Positions 23,952 through 32,452 are shown, numbered from the stretch's first letter. The stretch is DNA of 34,943 nucleotides from Spirosoma fluviale (GCA_945906915.1 CAMDSI010000004.1:1-34943), one strand, 5' to 3'. Translations and numbers: made by a program. Notes: generated by a model not told the origin, from the sequence alone.

Positions 23952-23959
23952 TATTTTTG
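23952..23959 (+). promoter_or_regulatory. -7 promoter box of maf
   Basis: TATTTTTG matches TAnnTTTG and ends three bases before the ATG at 23963. If real, transcription would begin at or next to the start codon. The upstream TTG is not evident, and AT-rich sequence makes chance matches possible. Confidence 0.4.
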
Positions 23960-23962
23960 AAG

Positions 23963-24571
23963 ATGCAGAATCTATTATCCCTTCAATACCCATTCATTTT
24001 AGCATCGAATTCTCCGCGTCGAAAAGAGATCTTGCGTTCCGCCGGCTTTGAATTTTCTGTATTGCCGAGTGATGTGGATGAATCTTTTGATGAAACAATG
24101 AAAGCCCAAGACGTTCCTGTCCATTTAGCAGAACGTAAAGCTAGAGAATTAGCAAAAATTTCTCCTAATGCCTTAGTTTTAGCCGCTGATACGGTCGTGA
24201 TTTTGGGAACCGAAATCTTAAATAAACCACAGGATAAGTCGGAGGCCATTCAAATGCTACAAAAATTATCTGGTCAAACACACGAAGTGGTGACTGGGAT
24301 TGCATTGCAGACTCCACAAGGACTGCTTACGAAAGCGGATTCAGCTTTAGTTAAATTTCGCACCTTAGAGGACTGGGAAATCGATTTTTATGTTCGGGAG
24401 GGTGCTTGCATGGACAAAGCCGGTTCTTATGGCGTACAAGATTTTCTAGGAATGGTAGGAATCGAATCGATAGAAGGATCTTTCTACACGGTTATGGGTT
24501 TACCTATTTATGAGGTCTACTCACTAATGAAGCCTTATATTTTAGACGGGAAACAGTTATTTATAAGATAA
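23963..24571 (+). CDS. maf: Maf-family nucleoside triphosphate pyrophosphatase
   Basis: A 202-residue Maf/Ham1-like house-cleaning enzyme that hydrolyses dTTP, UTP or modified nucleotides to monophosphates. LASNSPRRKEIL near the N-terminus is the Maf signature; VLAADTVVI carries the catalytic aspartate, and KPQDKSEAIQMLQKLSGQTHEVVTG plus GSYGVQDF complete the family pattern. I chose the ATG at 23963; a TTG two codons earlier is in frame but overlaps the proposed -7 box. It is convergent with the Fe-S carrier gene, only seven bases between stops. Substrate choice between the YhdE and YceF types is not certain; the QDF segment fits the dTTP/UTP type. Confidence 0.92.
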   Translation: MQNLLSLQYPFILASNSPRRKEILRSAGFEFSVLPSDVDESFDETMKAQDVPVHLAERKARELAKISPNALVLAADTVVILGTEILNKPQDKSEAIQMLQKLSGQTHEVVTGIALQTPQGLLTKADSALVKFRTLEDWEIDFYVREGACMDKAGSYGVQDFLGMVGIESIEGSFYTVMGLPIYEVYSLMKPYILDGKQLFIR

Positions 24572-24578
24572 ATATGCC

Positions 24579-24905
24579 TTAGATAGAGAAGCTTTCTCCA
24601 CAACCACAAGTACGACTGGCGTTAGGGTTTTTGAATTGGAATCCTTTGCCATTTAAGCCATCGGAAAAGTCTAATTCAGTGCCAGCTAAGTATAAGATGG
24701 ATTTTTTATCAACCATTACTTTTACCCCTTTGTCTTCGATAATCATATCATTTGGTTGAGCTTCTGCGGCAAAGTCTAAGTTATACATTAAGCCTGAGCA
24801 TCCGCCACCTTCTACTGCCACGCGGATATTGAATTCCTCCGTTAAACCTTCCTTAGAACGCAATTCTTTAATTCTATTGGCTGCTAAATCCGTTATCGTG
24901 ATCAT
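24579..24905 (-). CDS. A-type iron-sulfur carrier (IscA/SufA/ErpA family)
   Basis: A 108-residue A-type carrier that receives Fe-S clusters from the SUF scaffold and passes them to apo-proteins. The three cluster-binding cysteines are C36 (GGGCSGLMY) and C100 and C102 (SRTCGCGESF), exactly the family pattern. It is divergently transcribed from sufC across a 146-base gap that contains a palindrome between two perfect TAnnTTTG boxes, so its expression is probably tied to the suf genes. Which of SufA, IscA or ErpA it corresponds to cannot be fixed by sequence alone. Confidence 0.94.
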   Translation of the reverse strand: MITITDLAANRIKELRSKEGLTEEFNIRVAVEGGGCSGLMYNLDFAAEAQPNDMIIEDKGVKVMVDKKSILYLAGTELDFSDGLNGKGFQFKNPNASRTCGCGESFSI

Positions 24906-24933
24906 GATCGATGTTTTTGAAATAATTCTGCTA

Positions 24934-24941
24934 CAAAATTA
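24934..24941 (-). promoter_or_regulatory. -7 promoter box of the A-type carrier gene
   Basis: TAATTTTG on the minus strand is a perfect TAnnTTTG match, 28 bases upstream of the ATG. No clear TTG is seen at -33. Confidence 0.5.
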
Positions 24942-24965
24942 AGAATTTTTTCGATAAAAAATTCA

Positions 24966-24990
24966 TTTATTTAGAGTGAATCTAAATAAA
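24966..24990. promoter_or_regulatory. Palindromic candidate operator between the Fe-S carrier and suf promoters
   Basis: TTTATTTAGA (24966-24975) and TCTAAATAAA (24981-24990) form a perfect inverted repeat with a five-base spacer. It sits almost centrally between the divergent TAATTTTG boxes (24 and 26 bases away), next to both -33 regions, where one dimeric regulator could control both transcripts. Confidence 0.6.
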
Positions 24991-25016
24991 GGCTAGTTTT
25001 TCAAAACCATTGGTCT

Positions 25017-25024
25017 TAATTTTG
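25017..25024 (+). promoter_or_regulatory. -7 promoter box of the suf operon
   Basis: TAATTTTG is a perfect TAnnTTTG match 30 bases upstream of the chosen sufC ATG. It also argues against the upstream in-frame TTG at 25010 being the start, because that codon precedes the box. Confidence 0.5.
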
Positions 25025-25054
25025 TGTTTTAAATGCAGATTCAAATACAATATG

Positions 25055-25807
25055 ATGCTTTCAATTAAGAATTTACACGCAAGTATAGGAGAGAAGGAAA
25101 TCTTGAAAGGGATTAATTTAGAAGTTAAAGCCGGTGAGGTTCATGCGATTATGGGGCCGAACGGTTCTGGAAAGTCTACCTTAGCGTCTGTTTTAGCTGG
25201 CCGCGCTGATTATGAAGTAACAAGTGGAACCGTAGAATTTCAAGGTAAGGATTTATTAGAATTAGCTCCTGAGGAACGTGCTGCAGAGGGTTTATTCTTA
25301 GCTTTTCAGTATCCGATAGAGATTCCAGGTGTTTCGACTACTAATTTTATGAAGTCAGCTGTCAACGAAATTCGTAAATACCGTGGTGAAGAACCATTAG
25401 ACGCTGTTCAGTTTTTGAAAATGTTTAAAGAGAAGATGAGCTATGTGAATATAGACCAAAGTTTATTGTCTCGTGCATTAAACGAAGGCTTTTCAGGTGG
25501 TGAGAAAAAAAGAAATGAAATCTTCCAAATGGCGGTGTTAGAGCCGAAGTTAGCCATCTTGGATGAAACAGACTCTGGATTAGACATTGATGCCTTGCGT
25601 ATCGTGGCAGAAGGAGTAAATAAATTGAAATCCCCAGACAATGCGACGATCGTGGTGACTCACTATCAACGTCTTTTGGACTACATTATTCCAGATTTTG
25701 TGCACGTTTTGTACAAGGGAAAGATTGTGAAATCAGGAGGGAAAGAATTAGCGCTTGAATTAGAAGAGCGTGGGTACGATTGGATCATTTCAGCTTTAGG
25801 AGAATAG
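25055..25807 (+). CDS. sufC: Fe-S cluster assembly ATPase SufC
   Basis: SufC is the ATPase of the SufBC2D scaffold that builds Fe-S clusters. The ABC features are complete: Walker A GPNGSGKST (34-42), Q-loop in LAFQYPIEIPG, signature FSGGEKKRNE, Walker B LAILDETDSGLD with the SufC-specific acidic DSGLD, and the switch histidine in VVTHYQR. I start at the ATG at 25055 (250 residues); an ATG one codon earlier is equally possible, and the longer frame from 25010 adds residues unlike the family and begins before the promoter box. It heads a suf operon and is followed one base later by sufD; sufB, usually next to it, is missing. Confidence 0.95.
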   Translation: MLSIKNLHASIGEKEILKGINLEVKAGEVHAIMGPNGSGKSTLASVLAGRADYEVTSGTVEFQGKDLLELAPEERAAEGLFLAFQYPIEIPGVSTTNFMKSAVNEIRKYRGEEPLDAVQFLKMFKEKMSYVNIDQSLLSRALNEGFSGGEKKRNEIFQMAVLEPKLAILDETDSGLDIDALRIVAEGVNKLKSPDNATIVVTHYQRLLDYIIPDFVHVLYKGKIVKSGGKELALELEERGYDWIISALGE

Positions 25808-25808
25808 G

Positions 25809-27020
25809 ATGTTGTATACAGAATTAACGTCATCAACTCAGAAAGAGGCTTTGGAGCGTTTTAAGGCCAAAGGTTTTCCTACCAACAAATGGGAGGAATG
25901 GAAGTATGCTTCCTTGAAATCATGGAATGAGAGAGAAGTAGAGTGGACCCCTTCAGCCTTGAATGAGGCTTCTGAGGCTAGCTTACAAACCCAAAATGGA
26001 AATACCACCTTTACTGGTATTTTGCCAGCAGGTGTAGAATTTCTACTTTTTGATCAGTTTTTAGCTACTAATCCAGCGATGGCTGCTAAATGGGAGCAGC
26101 GTTTTCCGATCCTTGATCAAAATTCACTCTATGATTTAAATGCAGCACTCGTTGCTAATACTCACGTTTTGTGGGTGAAGGCAGGTGTTTCTGTGGACGA
26201 TGCCATATCGCATGATTTTATTTTATCGGTGAAAAAAGCGTCGGCTATTCAAAGCCGTTTAATTGTGTTCTTGGAGGCTGATGCTTCTTTAACTTTGATT
26301 GAGCGAGCTTATACTTCAGCAGGTTCAGAAGAAGTCTTGTCTAATTTTGTGCAAGAAATATATGTGAGTGAGAAGGCAAATTTGACCTATGTGAAGGAAC
26401 AAGATTTGGCCCAAAACACCACCCACATCGATCATACCTTCATTACGCAGCTTTCAGATAGTCAAGTAGATTTATTTACGTTCTCTCTGAATGCCGCATA
26501 TTTACGTAATAACCTGCATTTCTACAGTGATGGAGAACGCGTAATGTCCAATCTAAATGGACTCTATGTGCCAGGAGAGGACCAATTAATGGATTCTCAT
26601 ACGGTTGTGGATCACCGTAAACCGAATTCAGAATCCCATGAATTATACAAAGGGGTTTTAATGGGGAATGCGACTGGGGTGTTTAATGGTAAGATTTTTG
26701 TGCGTCCTGATGCTCAGAAAACGAATGCTTTCCAAAGCTGTAAAAATGTCTTAGCCTCTACGCGTGCCACGATGAATACGAAGCCTCAGTTAGAGATTTG
26801 GGCAGATGATGTTAAGTGTTCTCATGGAACCACGACAGGTCAATTGAACGAGGACGCTTTATTTTATTTACGGTCTAGAGGTATTTCTTTAGCAAACGCA
26901 CGAACTTTATTGTTATTAGCTTTTGTTCAAGAAGTAATCGATCGTGTTACACACGAAGAGACGAAACTACGTTTGACAGATAAAATCATTTCAAAAATCC
27001 AAACTTCCTTAGCGATTTAA
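25809..27020 (+). CDS. sufD: Fe-S cluster assembly protein SufD
   Basis: SufD partners with SufB and SufC in the SUF scaffold complex and is needed for iron acquisition during cluster assembly. The 403 residues show the family layout: a variable helical N-terminus with KWEEWKYAS, the right-handed beta-helix core (HIDHTFITQLSDSQ to HTVVDHRKP), and the diagnostic C-terminal block with WADDVKCSHGTTTG and YLRSRG. SufB shares this fold, but SufB is longer and has different cysteine-bearing N-terminal segments, so SufD is the better call. It lies one base after sufC and two before sufS. Confidence 0.93.
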   Translation: MLYTELTSSTQKEALERFKAKGFPTNKWEEWKYASLKSWNEREVEWTPSALNEASEASLQTQNGNTTFTGILPAGVEFLLFDQFLATNPAMAAKWEQRFPILDQNSLYDLNAALVANTHVLWVKAGVSVDDAISHDFILSVKKASAIQSRLIVFLEADASLTLIERAYTSAGSEEVLSNFVQEIYVSEKANLTYVKEQDLAQNTTHIDHTFITQLSDSQVDLFTFSLNAAYLRNNLHFYSDGERVMSNLNGLYVPGEDQLMDSHTVVDHRKPNSESHELYKGVLMGNATGVFNGKIFVRPDAQKTNAFQSCKNVLASTRATMNTKPQLEIWADDVKCSHGTTTGQLNEDALFYLRSRGISLANARTLLLLAFVQEVIDRVTHEETKLRLTDKIISKIQTSLAI

Positions 27021-27022
27021 TC

Positions 27023-28249
27023 ATGGCGGAAAAATTAAATATAGATCAAATTAGAGCGGATTTCCCTGTTTTACATCAGCAGGTGAATAAAGCTCCCTTG
27101 ATTTATTTTGATAATGCGGCCACTACTCAGAAACCCAAAGCGGTTATTGATGCCTTGCAACATTATTATGAGTTGGATAACGCGAATATTCACCGGGGAC
27201 TTCACACCTTGGCTGAACGCGCTACGACCGCTTACGAATTAACTCGAAAGAAGCTTGCCACCTTTTTAAATGCTCCTTCTACTGACCAGATTATATTCAC
27301 TTCGGGTACTACAGCAGGAATTAATTTAGTCGCTCAGACCTTTGGTCGCGCGAACATCGAAAAAGGGGATCAAATTATCGTCTCTAATCTGGAACACCAC
27401 TCGAACATCGTGCCATGGCAGATGATTGCGCAGGAAAAAGGAGCAGAGATAAAAGTGATTCCGGTAAGCGACGAAGGAGTTTTAGATATCGAAGCTTTTA
27501 AAGCATTATTAAATTCTAAAGTTAAATTAGTCGCTGTAAATCACGTTTCTAACGCGATTGGAACGATTAATCCCATTGTTGAAATCATAGCACTTGCACA
27601 CGCTGTAGGTGCAAAAGTGCTGATAGATGGTGCACAATCGGTGGCGCATTTAGCTGTGGATGTGCAGGCGCTCGATTTGGATTTCTTTGTATTTTCTGCA
27701 CACAAGTTATTTGGGCCGACTGGCGTAGGCGTATTGTACGGTAAGCGCGATTTATTAGAAGCGATGCCACCTTACCAAGGAGGCGGGGAGATGATTAAAG
27801 AGGTGAGCTTTGCGGGTACGACTTATAATGAATTACCTTATAAATTTGAAGCAGGTACCCCTAATATCGCTGATGTGATTGCTTTAGGAGCTGCTTTAGA
27901 TTATTTGCAAGCAATCCCAGCTGATGCCTTAGCGGCTCAGGAAGAGGCGCTTTTAGCTTATGCGACGGAGAAACTACAGGTTATTCCGGGTTTAAAAATC
28001 GTCGGTACAGCACCTGAAAAAATTGCGGTGATTTCCTTCATGGTGAATGGTGTTCATCCACAGGATATTGGCGTTTTATTGGATAAATTTGGCATTGCGA
28101 TTCGTACGGGTCATCATTGTGCTCAGCCTTTGATGGAACGTTATGGGCTTGTGGGAACTTGTCGTGCCTCTTTCTCGTTTTACAATACGTTCGAAGAAAT
28201 CGATCGATTTGTTTTATGTTTAGAGAAGACTTTACAGATGTTACAATAG
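27023..28249 (+). CDS. sufS: Cysteine desulfurase SufS
   Basis: SufS takes sulfur from cysteine, releasing alanine, and passes it to SufE. The 408-residue class V aminotransferase has the PLP lysine K228 (FSAHKLFGPTG) and the persulfide-forming cysteine C366 in RTGHHCAQPLM, a short type II loop that fits SufS rather than IscS. The DNAATTQKP and HHSNIVPW segments bind PLP and substrate. The gene ends in a duplicated 14-base stretch (28236-28263) that includes its last codons and stop and now separates it from sufE. Spacing to sufD is two bases, so the operon is compact. Confidence 0.96.
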   Translation: MAEKLNIDQIRADFPVLHQQVNKAPLIYFDNAATTQKPKAVIDALQHYYELDNANIHRGLHTLAERATTAYELTRKKLATFLNAPSTDQIIFTSGTTAGINLVAQTFGRANIEKGDQIIVSNLEHHSNIVPWQMIAQEKGAEIKVIPVSDEGVLDIEAFKALLNSKVKLVAVNHVSNAIGTINPIVEIIALAHAVGAKVLIDGAQSVAHLAVDVQALDLDFFVFSAHKLFGPTGVGVLYGKRDLLEAMPPYQGGGEMIKEVSFAGTTYNELPYKFEAGTPNIADVIALGAALDYLQAIPADALAAQEEALLAYATEKLQVIPGLKIVGTAPEKIAVISFMVNGVHPQDIGVLLDKFGIAIRTGHHCAQPLMERYGLVGTCRASFSFYNTFEEIDRFVLCLEKTLQMLQ

Positions 28250-28263
28250 AGATGTTACAATAG
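28236..28263 (+). repeat. 14-base tandem duplication at the sufS-sufE junction
   Basis: AGATGTTACAATAG occurs twice in a row (28236-28249 and 28250-28263). The first copy holds the sufS end and TAG stop; the second encodes a mini-ORF ATG-TTA-CAA-TAG immediately before the sufE ATG. Confidence 0.95.
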
Positions 28264-28680
28264 ATGGGACAGCCGATAAACGAAATTCAAGAGGAATTAA
28301 TAGAGGAGTTTGGTCTTTTTGAAGATTGGGCGGATAAATATGAGTATTTGATTGATCTAGGGAAGAAGTTAGCCCCTATGACAGACGCTTTTAAGACCGA
28401 GGAGAATGTGATTAAGGGCTGCCAAAGCCGGGTATGGTTACATGCCGAAAAGCAAGGCGATTTAGTCGTGTTTCAAGCTGATTCAGAAGCAATCATTGTG
28501 AAAGGAATGATTTCGATGTTGATTCGGGTTTTATCGAATCATACTCCAGCGGAGATTTTGGCATCGGATTTATATTTTATTGATCAAATCGGAATGAGCC
28601 AGCATTTGGCCCAAACCAGATCAAACGGTTTAGTTTCCATGGTAAAACAAATGCAACATTATGCTTTGGCCTTCTCTTAA
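28264..28680 (+). CDS. sufE: Sulfur acceptor protein SufE
   Basis: SufE receives persulfide sulfur from SufS and delivers it to the SUF scaffold. The 138-residue protein has the acceptor cysteine C53 in the VIKGCQSRVW loop, as in E. coli SufE (C51), preceded by the helical FEDWADKYEYLIDLGKKL region and followed by the MLIRVLSNHTPAEIL segment. It follows sufS after a 14-base duplication; without it the sufS TAG would directly abut this ATG. The proximity to sufS supports a true SufE rather than the CsdE relative. Confidence 0.95.
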   Translation: MGQPINEIQEELIEEFGLFEDWADKYEYLIDLGKKLAPMTDAFKTEENVIKGCQSRVWLHAEKQGDLVVFQADSEAIIVKGMISMLIRVLSNHTPAEILASDLYFIDQIGMSQHLAQTRSNGLVSMVKQMQHYALAFS

Positions 28681-28693
28681 GCGATTATTCAGT

Positions 28694-29023
28694 ATGGAAA
28701 ATTCAAGTCAAATGAATGAGGTAGAATTAAAGGAAAAAGTGGTAAAGGCGATTAAGACCGTCTATGACCCAGAAATTCCAGTCGATGTGTATGAGTTAGG
28801 ATTAATCTATGAAATCAAGATTTTTCCAGTGAACAATGTCTATATTTTGATGACATTAACTTCACCCTCTTGTCCGTCTGCGGAAAGTATTCCGGTCGAT
28901 ATTGAGAAGGCGGTGAGAGAAGTGGAAGGTATAGCTGAAGTGTCAGTTGAATTAACATTTGATCCACCATACGAGCAAGATATGATGTCAGAAGTGGCAA
29001 AATTGGAACTCGGATTTATGTAA
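28694..29023 (+). CDS. SUF-system DUF59/MIP18-family protein (SufT-like)
   Basis: A 109-residue member of the MIP18/DUF59 family, which takes part in Fe-S protein maturation and is often encoded at the end of suf operons (SufT). YDPEIPVDVYELGLIY and the TSPSCPSAESIP segment with its conserved cysteine are typical. I start at the ATG at 28694; an in-frame ATG at 28661 overlaps sufE by 20 bases and would add 11 residues that do not resemble the family, and a further ATG lies at 28712. It is the last clearly SUF-linked gene before the bacilliredoxin gene. Confidence 0.9.
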   Translation: MENSSQMNEVELKEKVVKAIKTVYDPEIPVDVYELGLIYEIKIFPVNNVYILMTLTSPSCPSAESIPVDIEKAVREVEGIAEVSVELTFDPPYEQDMMSEVAKLELGFM

Positions 29024-29065
29024 TTGCGTTAACGTTTTAATTATAAAATTTAAATAGAAAAATAT

Positions 29066-29479
29066 ATGTATCCAGAACATTTAGTACATCCTATGCGGAT
29101 GGATATCGTGGCCGGAGGATTTCAAGAATTGAAGTCGGCTTCAGAAGTGGAAGACGTCATGGCAAAACCAGGTACAACCTTGGTGTTTTTTAATTCTGTT
29201 TGTGGCTGCTCAGCTTCTACGGCTCGCCCAGGTGTTAAAAATGCCGTAGCAGCTTCTGAAAAGAAACCAACAAACTTAGTGACAGTATTCGCAGGTGTTG
29301 ATCCAGAAGCGGTCCAAAAAGCACGTGAATACACCTTACCTTATCCTCCATCTTCTCCATCGATAGCTTTATTCAAAGATGGTGAATTAGTTCATTTCGT
29401 AGAGCGTCACCACATTGAGGGACGTTCGGCAGATATGATTGCAGGACACTTAGAAGGTGTGTTTGATGAGTTTTGCTAA
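29066..29479 (+). CDS. BrxA/BrxB-family bacilliredoxin
   Basis: A 137-residue YphP/BrxA-like protein with the CGC active-site motif (C46, C48 in FNSVCGCSAST). In Firmicutes these proteins remove bacillithiol from mixed disulfides; many Bacteroidota also make bacillithiol or use the protein as a thiol-disulfide oxidoreductase. The start MYPEHLVHPMRMDI and the VTVFAGVDPEAVQKAREY segment fit the family well. It lies 42 bases after the SufT-like gene, so it may be part of the suf transcript, and a strong terminator follows. A link to Fe-S biogenesis is plausible because thiols carry iron and sulfur, but is inferred. Confidence 0.92.
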   Translation: MYPEHLVHPMRMDIVAGGFQELKSASEVEDVMAKPGTTLVFFNSVCGCSASTARPGVKNAVAASEKKPTNLVTVFAGVDPEAVQKAREYTLPYPPSSPSIALFKDGELVHFVERHHIEGRSADMIAGHLEGVFDEFC

Positions 29480-29493
29480 TTCTATACAGCATA

Positions 29494-29526
29494 AAAAAAG
29501 GGAGCTCCATTCGGGCTCCCTTTTTT
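29494..29526. terminator. Bidirectional terminator between the bacilliredoxin and M16 genes
   Basis: AAAAAAGGGAGC (29494-29505) pairs with GCTCCCTTTTTT (29515-29526) around a nine-base loop. A6 and T6 flanks serve the suf operon on one strand and the M16 gene on the other. Confidence 0.88.
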
Positions 29527-29544
29527 GTTTCCTTTCAGGAAGGA

Positions 29545-32373
29545 TTATTGCTTGGGCGCACCGCCCATCGCTCCTGATTCTGAACTGCTATTTTTAGCTT
29601 TCTCTGCCATTTTCTTCGCAGCGCCTTCATAGTCACCCGCTTTAATGAAGGACATCTTCAATAAGTCGATTGATTTCTGAGTAGCCTCTTGAATTTGAGC
29701 AGGAGTTAAGCTCTTCACCTTAGTCTCTAAATCTTCAGACCATTTCATATTACGGCCTAAGTATAAGTTACTGTTTAAGCTTCCTACTAAAGCATTATCT
29801 TGAGAACGCGTCACTTGACGTGATTGTAACCAAGATTTCTTAGCTTCATCGATTTCTTTCTGAGTAAAACCTTCTTTTAATACTTTCTCGATTTCCTCTT
29901 TGAAAGCAGACTCTAGCTTAGCTAAATTCTCCGGAGCGTAAATAGCATATCCGATGAAGGCACCACTTTGATCTAATGGACTAGCCACGAATTGCGATCC
30001 AACACCGTAAGATAAACCATCTTTTTGACGGATACGGTTCATTAAACGAGAGCTTAATCCACTACCACCACCTAACATATAGTTAGACAATTCTAATGCA
30101 GCGTAGTTCGGATCGCTATCAGAAATCTTCAATGGCTGGTAAGCTAAGAAGAAGGCATTTGCCTTATCAGGCGTCTCGATAGAAATGGCCTTGCCACCTG
30201 TCTCTTTGAACACATCTGGAATGCGTTTGTAAGGCTTAGGGGATTTCCAGTTAGCAAATTCCGCCGTGATTACATCCTTCAATTCTTTCTCATCAAAATC
30301 ACCTACGGCAGAGAATGTTGCATCCGATGCTCCGTAGAAGTTCTTGTAGAAATTAATTGACTCCTCTAATTTTGCAGCCGCATAATTAGTCGTTTGCTCT
30401 GCCATAGTAGGCTGGTAACGTACATCTTTCTTGTCATAGTGACCTGTTCTCAATTGACCTAATGCATCAGATCCTTTTGCTTGAGGCTCACTTTTTTGAC
30501 CTTCGATGGCTGTTAAATTCTCTTGCTTTAACTTCTCGAATTCAGCTGCCGGGAATACCGGTTGCTTTAATGCTTCAGCCACTAATTTCATCGCTGGGAT
30601 TAAATTCTCGCGAGTTGTTTCAATAGAAACACTTGCTTGAGTAGGTCCGCCATTGATGCTCACACGGGCTTTTAATTTGTCTAATTCATCCTGGAATTGT
30701 TGACGTGTATGTTTCGCTGTTCCTTTAGATAACATGTCTGCCGCTAAATCGGCTGCAGTTACTGTACCCATTAATGATTTTTCATCACCAAAACGTAAAG
30801 TCATACGAGCATAAACCGAGTTACCTCTTGTCTTCTTAGATAAAAGGGCTAATTGTATACCCCCAATTTTTTCTTTTTTAGTACGAGCATCGATGTTCGC
30901 TGGAGATGGATCAAATGCCTCGCCTTGGCTAACTGCTGCTTTTGGCTTGAAGTCTTTCAATACCGTTGCTACCTCTTTCGCTTCTGGAATCTCCGCACGC
31001 TCAGGCTTCTCTGTAGGGTAGAAAGTACCTGAGGTTCTATTAGATGATTTGAAATAAGCAGCAGCCACACGTTGAATATCAGCAGGAGTGATTTTCTCTA
31101 ATTGATTACGTGTGTGGAATAATAAACGCCAATCACCTTGAGCGATGTACTCAGACATTCCCACACCTACACGTTGTGCATTATTTAATAATAATTCGAT
31201 GTTCTTAATGCCTTTCGTTTTGATACGGTCTACCTCTTCTTGCGTTGGAGGAGTTTTGGCAAAATTCTCGATGGTGTTAATCATAATCTGACGAACTGAA
31301 TCCACAGATTTTTCTTTCAATACTTCTGCGCCAAAATAAATCAACCCTGGTTCTTTCAATTGGAAAGAGAATCCAAACTGGCTACTTGCCTTCTTCGTAT
31401 CAATCAAGGCCTTGTATAAACGTCCAGACGGAGCATCAGTTAATAAATCAGCCATCACATCTACTGCAACGTAATCCGGGTGCAAGCCAGATGGAATATG
31501 GTAGGCCATACCCAAAACTTGTACATCACCCACGCGGCGAAGTGTTACCTCTCTTTCGCCATCTTGTGTAGGTTCAGCCGTGAATGTAGGCGTTAAAACA
31601 CGCTCAGGACGTGGAATTACACCAAATTTCTCATTGATTAATTTCAATGTCTTAATTGCATCAAACTTACCTGCCACTAATAATACGGCATTATCTGGTT
31701 GATAATACTTGCGGTAATAGGCTTGTAAATTCTCGATAGGCACTTTTTCGATATCAGAACGCGCTCCAATCGTAGAGTTTCCATAGTTATGCCATAAGAA
31801 GGCAGTAGAAACGACACGCTCCATTAAAACACTTCCTGGATCATTTTCGCCACGTTCGAATTCATTACGAACAACCGTCATTTCGGTTTCTAATTCGCTT
31901 TTTGCAATGCGGGAATTGATCATACGATCAGCTTCCATATCTAAAGCCCAATCTAAGTTTTCATCTGATGAAGCAAAGGTCTCGAAGTAATTGGTACGAT
32001 CTAACCACGTAGTTCCGTTGAATTGAGCTCCGTGATCCGAGATTTCTTTTGCGACTTCTTTGTGCTTTTCTTTAGTTCCCTTGAACACCATGTGCTCTAA
32101 TAAGTGGGACATACCTGTTTCACCGTAGCCCTCGTGACGAGATCCTACTAAATAAGTGATATTAACCGTAATGGTTTGTTTCGATGGATCTGGGAATAAT
32201 AAAACTTTTAAGCCGTTGGCTAATTTATATTCCGTAATTCCTTCCGCTTCTGTTACCTTTTCAGGGATAGGGAGGATGGCTGACGCCTTTTGTGTGGTTG
32301 GAGCGGGTTTAGTTTGTGCGATGGCTGGTTGTAAAAGACAAAGCAGTAAACCCGAAAGAATAATTTTCTTCAT
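29545..32373 (-). CDS. Exported M16-family zinc peptidase, two-domain form
   Basis: A 942-residue pitrilysin-family metallopeptidase exported by a signal peptide (about 1-20, ending AIAQ). The inverted zinc motif HLLEH is at H90-E93-H94, and the third ligand E171 lies in VVRNEFERG at the HxxEH-x76-E spacing, so the first half is catalytic. A second M16 half (about 480-915) has no HxxEH and would form the inactive half of the clamshell, with the typical NYMLGGGSGLSSRLMNRIRQKDGLSYGVG segment contacting the substrate. Such enzymes degrade unfolded peptides in the periplasm or at the cell surface. It lies 79 bases after the TPR gene; a shared transcript is possible. Confidence 0.93.
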   Translation of the reverse strand: MKKIILSGLLLCLLQPAIAQTKPAPTTQKASAILPIPEKVTEAEGITEYKLANGLKVLLFPDPSKQTITVNITYLVGSRHEGYGETGMSHLLEHMVFKGTKEKHKEVAKEISDHGAQFNGTTWLDRTNYFETFASSDENLDWALDMEADRMINSRIAKSELETEMTVVRNEFERGENDPGSVLMERVVSTAFLWHNYGNSTIGARSDIEKVPIENLQAYYRKYYQPDNAVLLVAGKFDAIKTLKLINEKFGVIPRPERVLTPTFTAEPTQDGEREVTLRRVGDVQVLGMAYHIPSGLHPDYVAVDVMADLLTDAPSGRLYKALIDTKKASSQFGFSFQLKEPGLIYFGAEVLKEKSVDSVRQIMINTIENFAKTPPTQEEVDRIKTKGIKNIELLLNNAQRVGVGMSEYIAQGDWRLLFHTRNQLEKITPADIQRVAAAYFKSSNRTSGTFYPTEKPERAEIPEAKEVATVLKDFKPKAAVSQGEAFDPSPANIDARTKKEKIGGIQLALLSKKTRGNSVYARMTLRFGDEKSLMGTVTAADLAADMLSKGTAKHTRQQFQDELDKLKARVSINGGPTQASVSIETTRENLIPAMKLVAEALKQPVFPAAEFEKLKQENLTAIEGQKSEPQAKGSDALGQLRTGHYDKKDVRYQPTMAEQTTNYAAAKLEESINFYKNFYGASDATFSAVGDFDEKELKDVITAEFANWKSPKPYKRIPDVFKETGGKAISIETPDKANAFFLAYQPLKISDSDPNYAALELSNYMLGGGSGLSSRLMNRIRQKDGLSYGVGSQFVASPLDQSGAFIGYAIYAPENLAKLESAFKEEIEKVLKEGFTQKEIDEAKKSWLQSRQVTRSQDNALVGSLNSNLYLGRNMKWSEDLETKVKSLTPAQIQEATQKSIDLLKMSFIKAGDYEGAAKKMAEKAKNSSSESGAMGGAPKQ

Positions 32374-32452
32374 AGGGGGTATTTTGTTTATTGACTGGAA
32401 ATTTAAAAGATTATTGAATTGAGTGTATGATTAATGTGATGAGCGGTTGAAT

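Noticed and set aside
25010-25054. Upstream TTG start for sufC
   Set aside because: It precedes the proposed promoter box and adds residues absent from SufC proteins.
28661-28693. Upstream ATG start of the SufT-like gene
   Set aside because: It overlaps sufE by 20 bases and adds 11 residues that do not fit the family; the ATG at 28694 is preferred.
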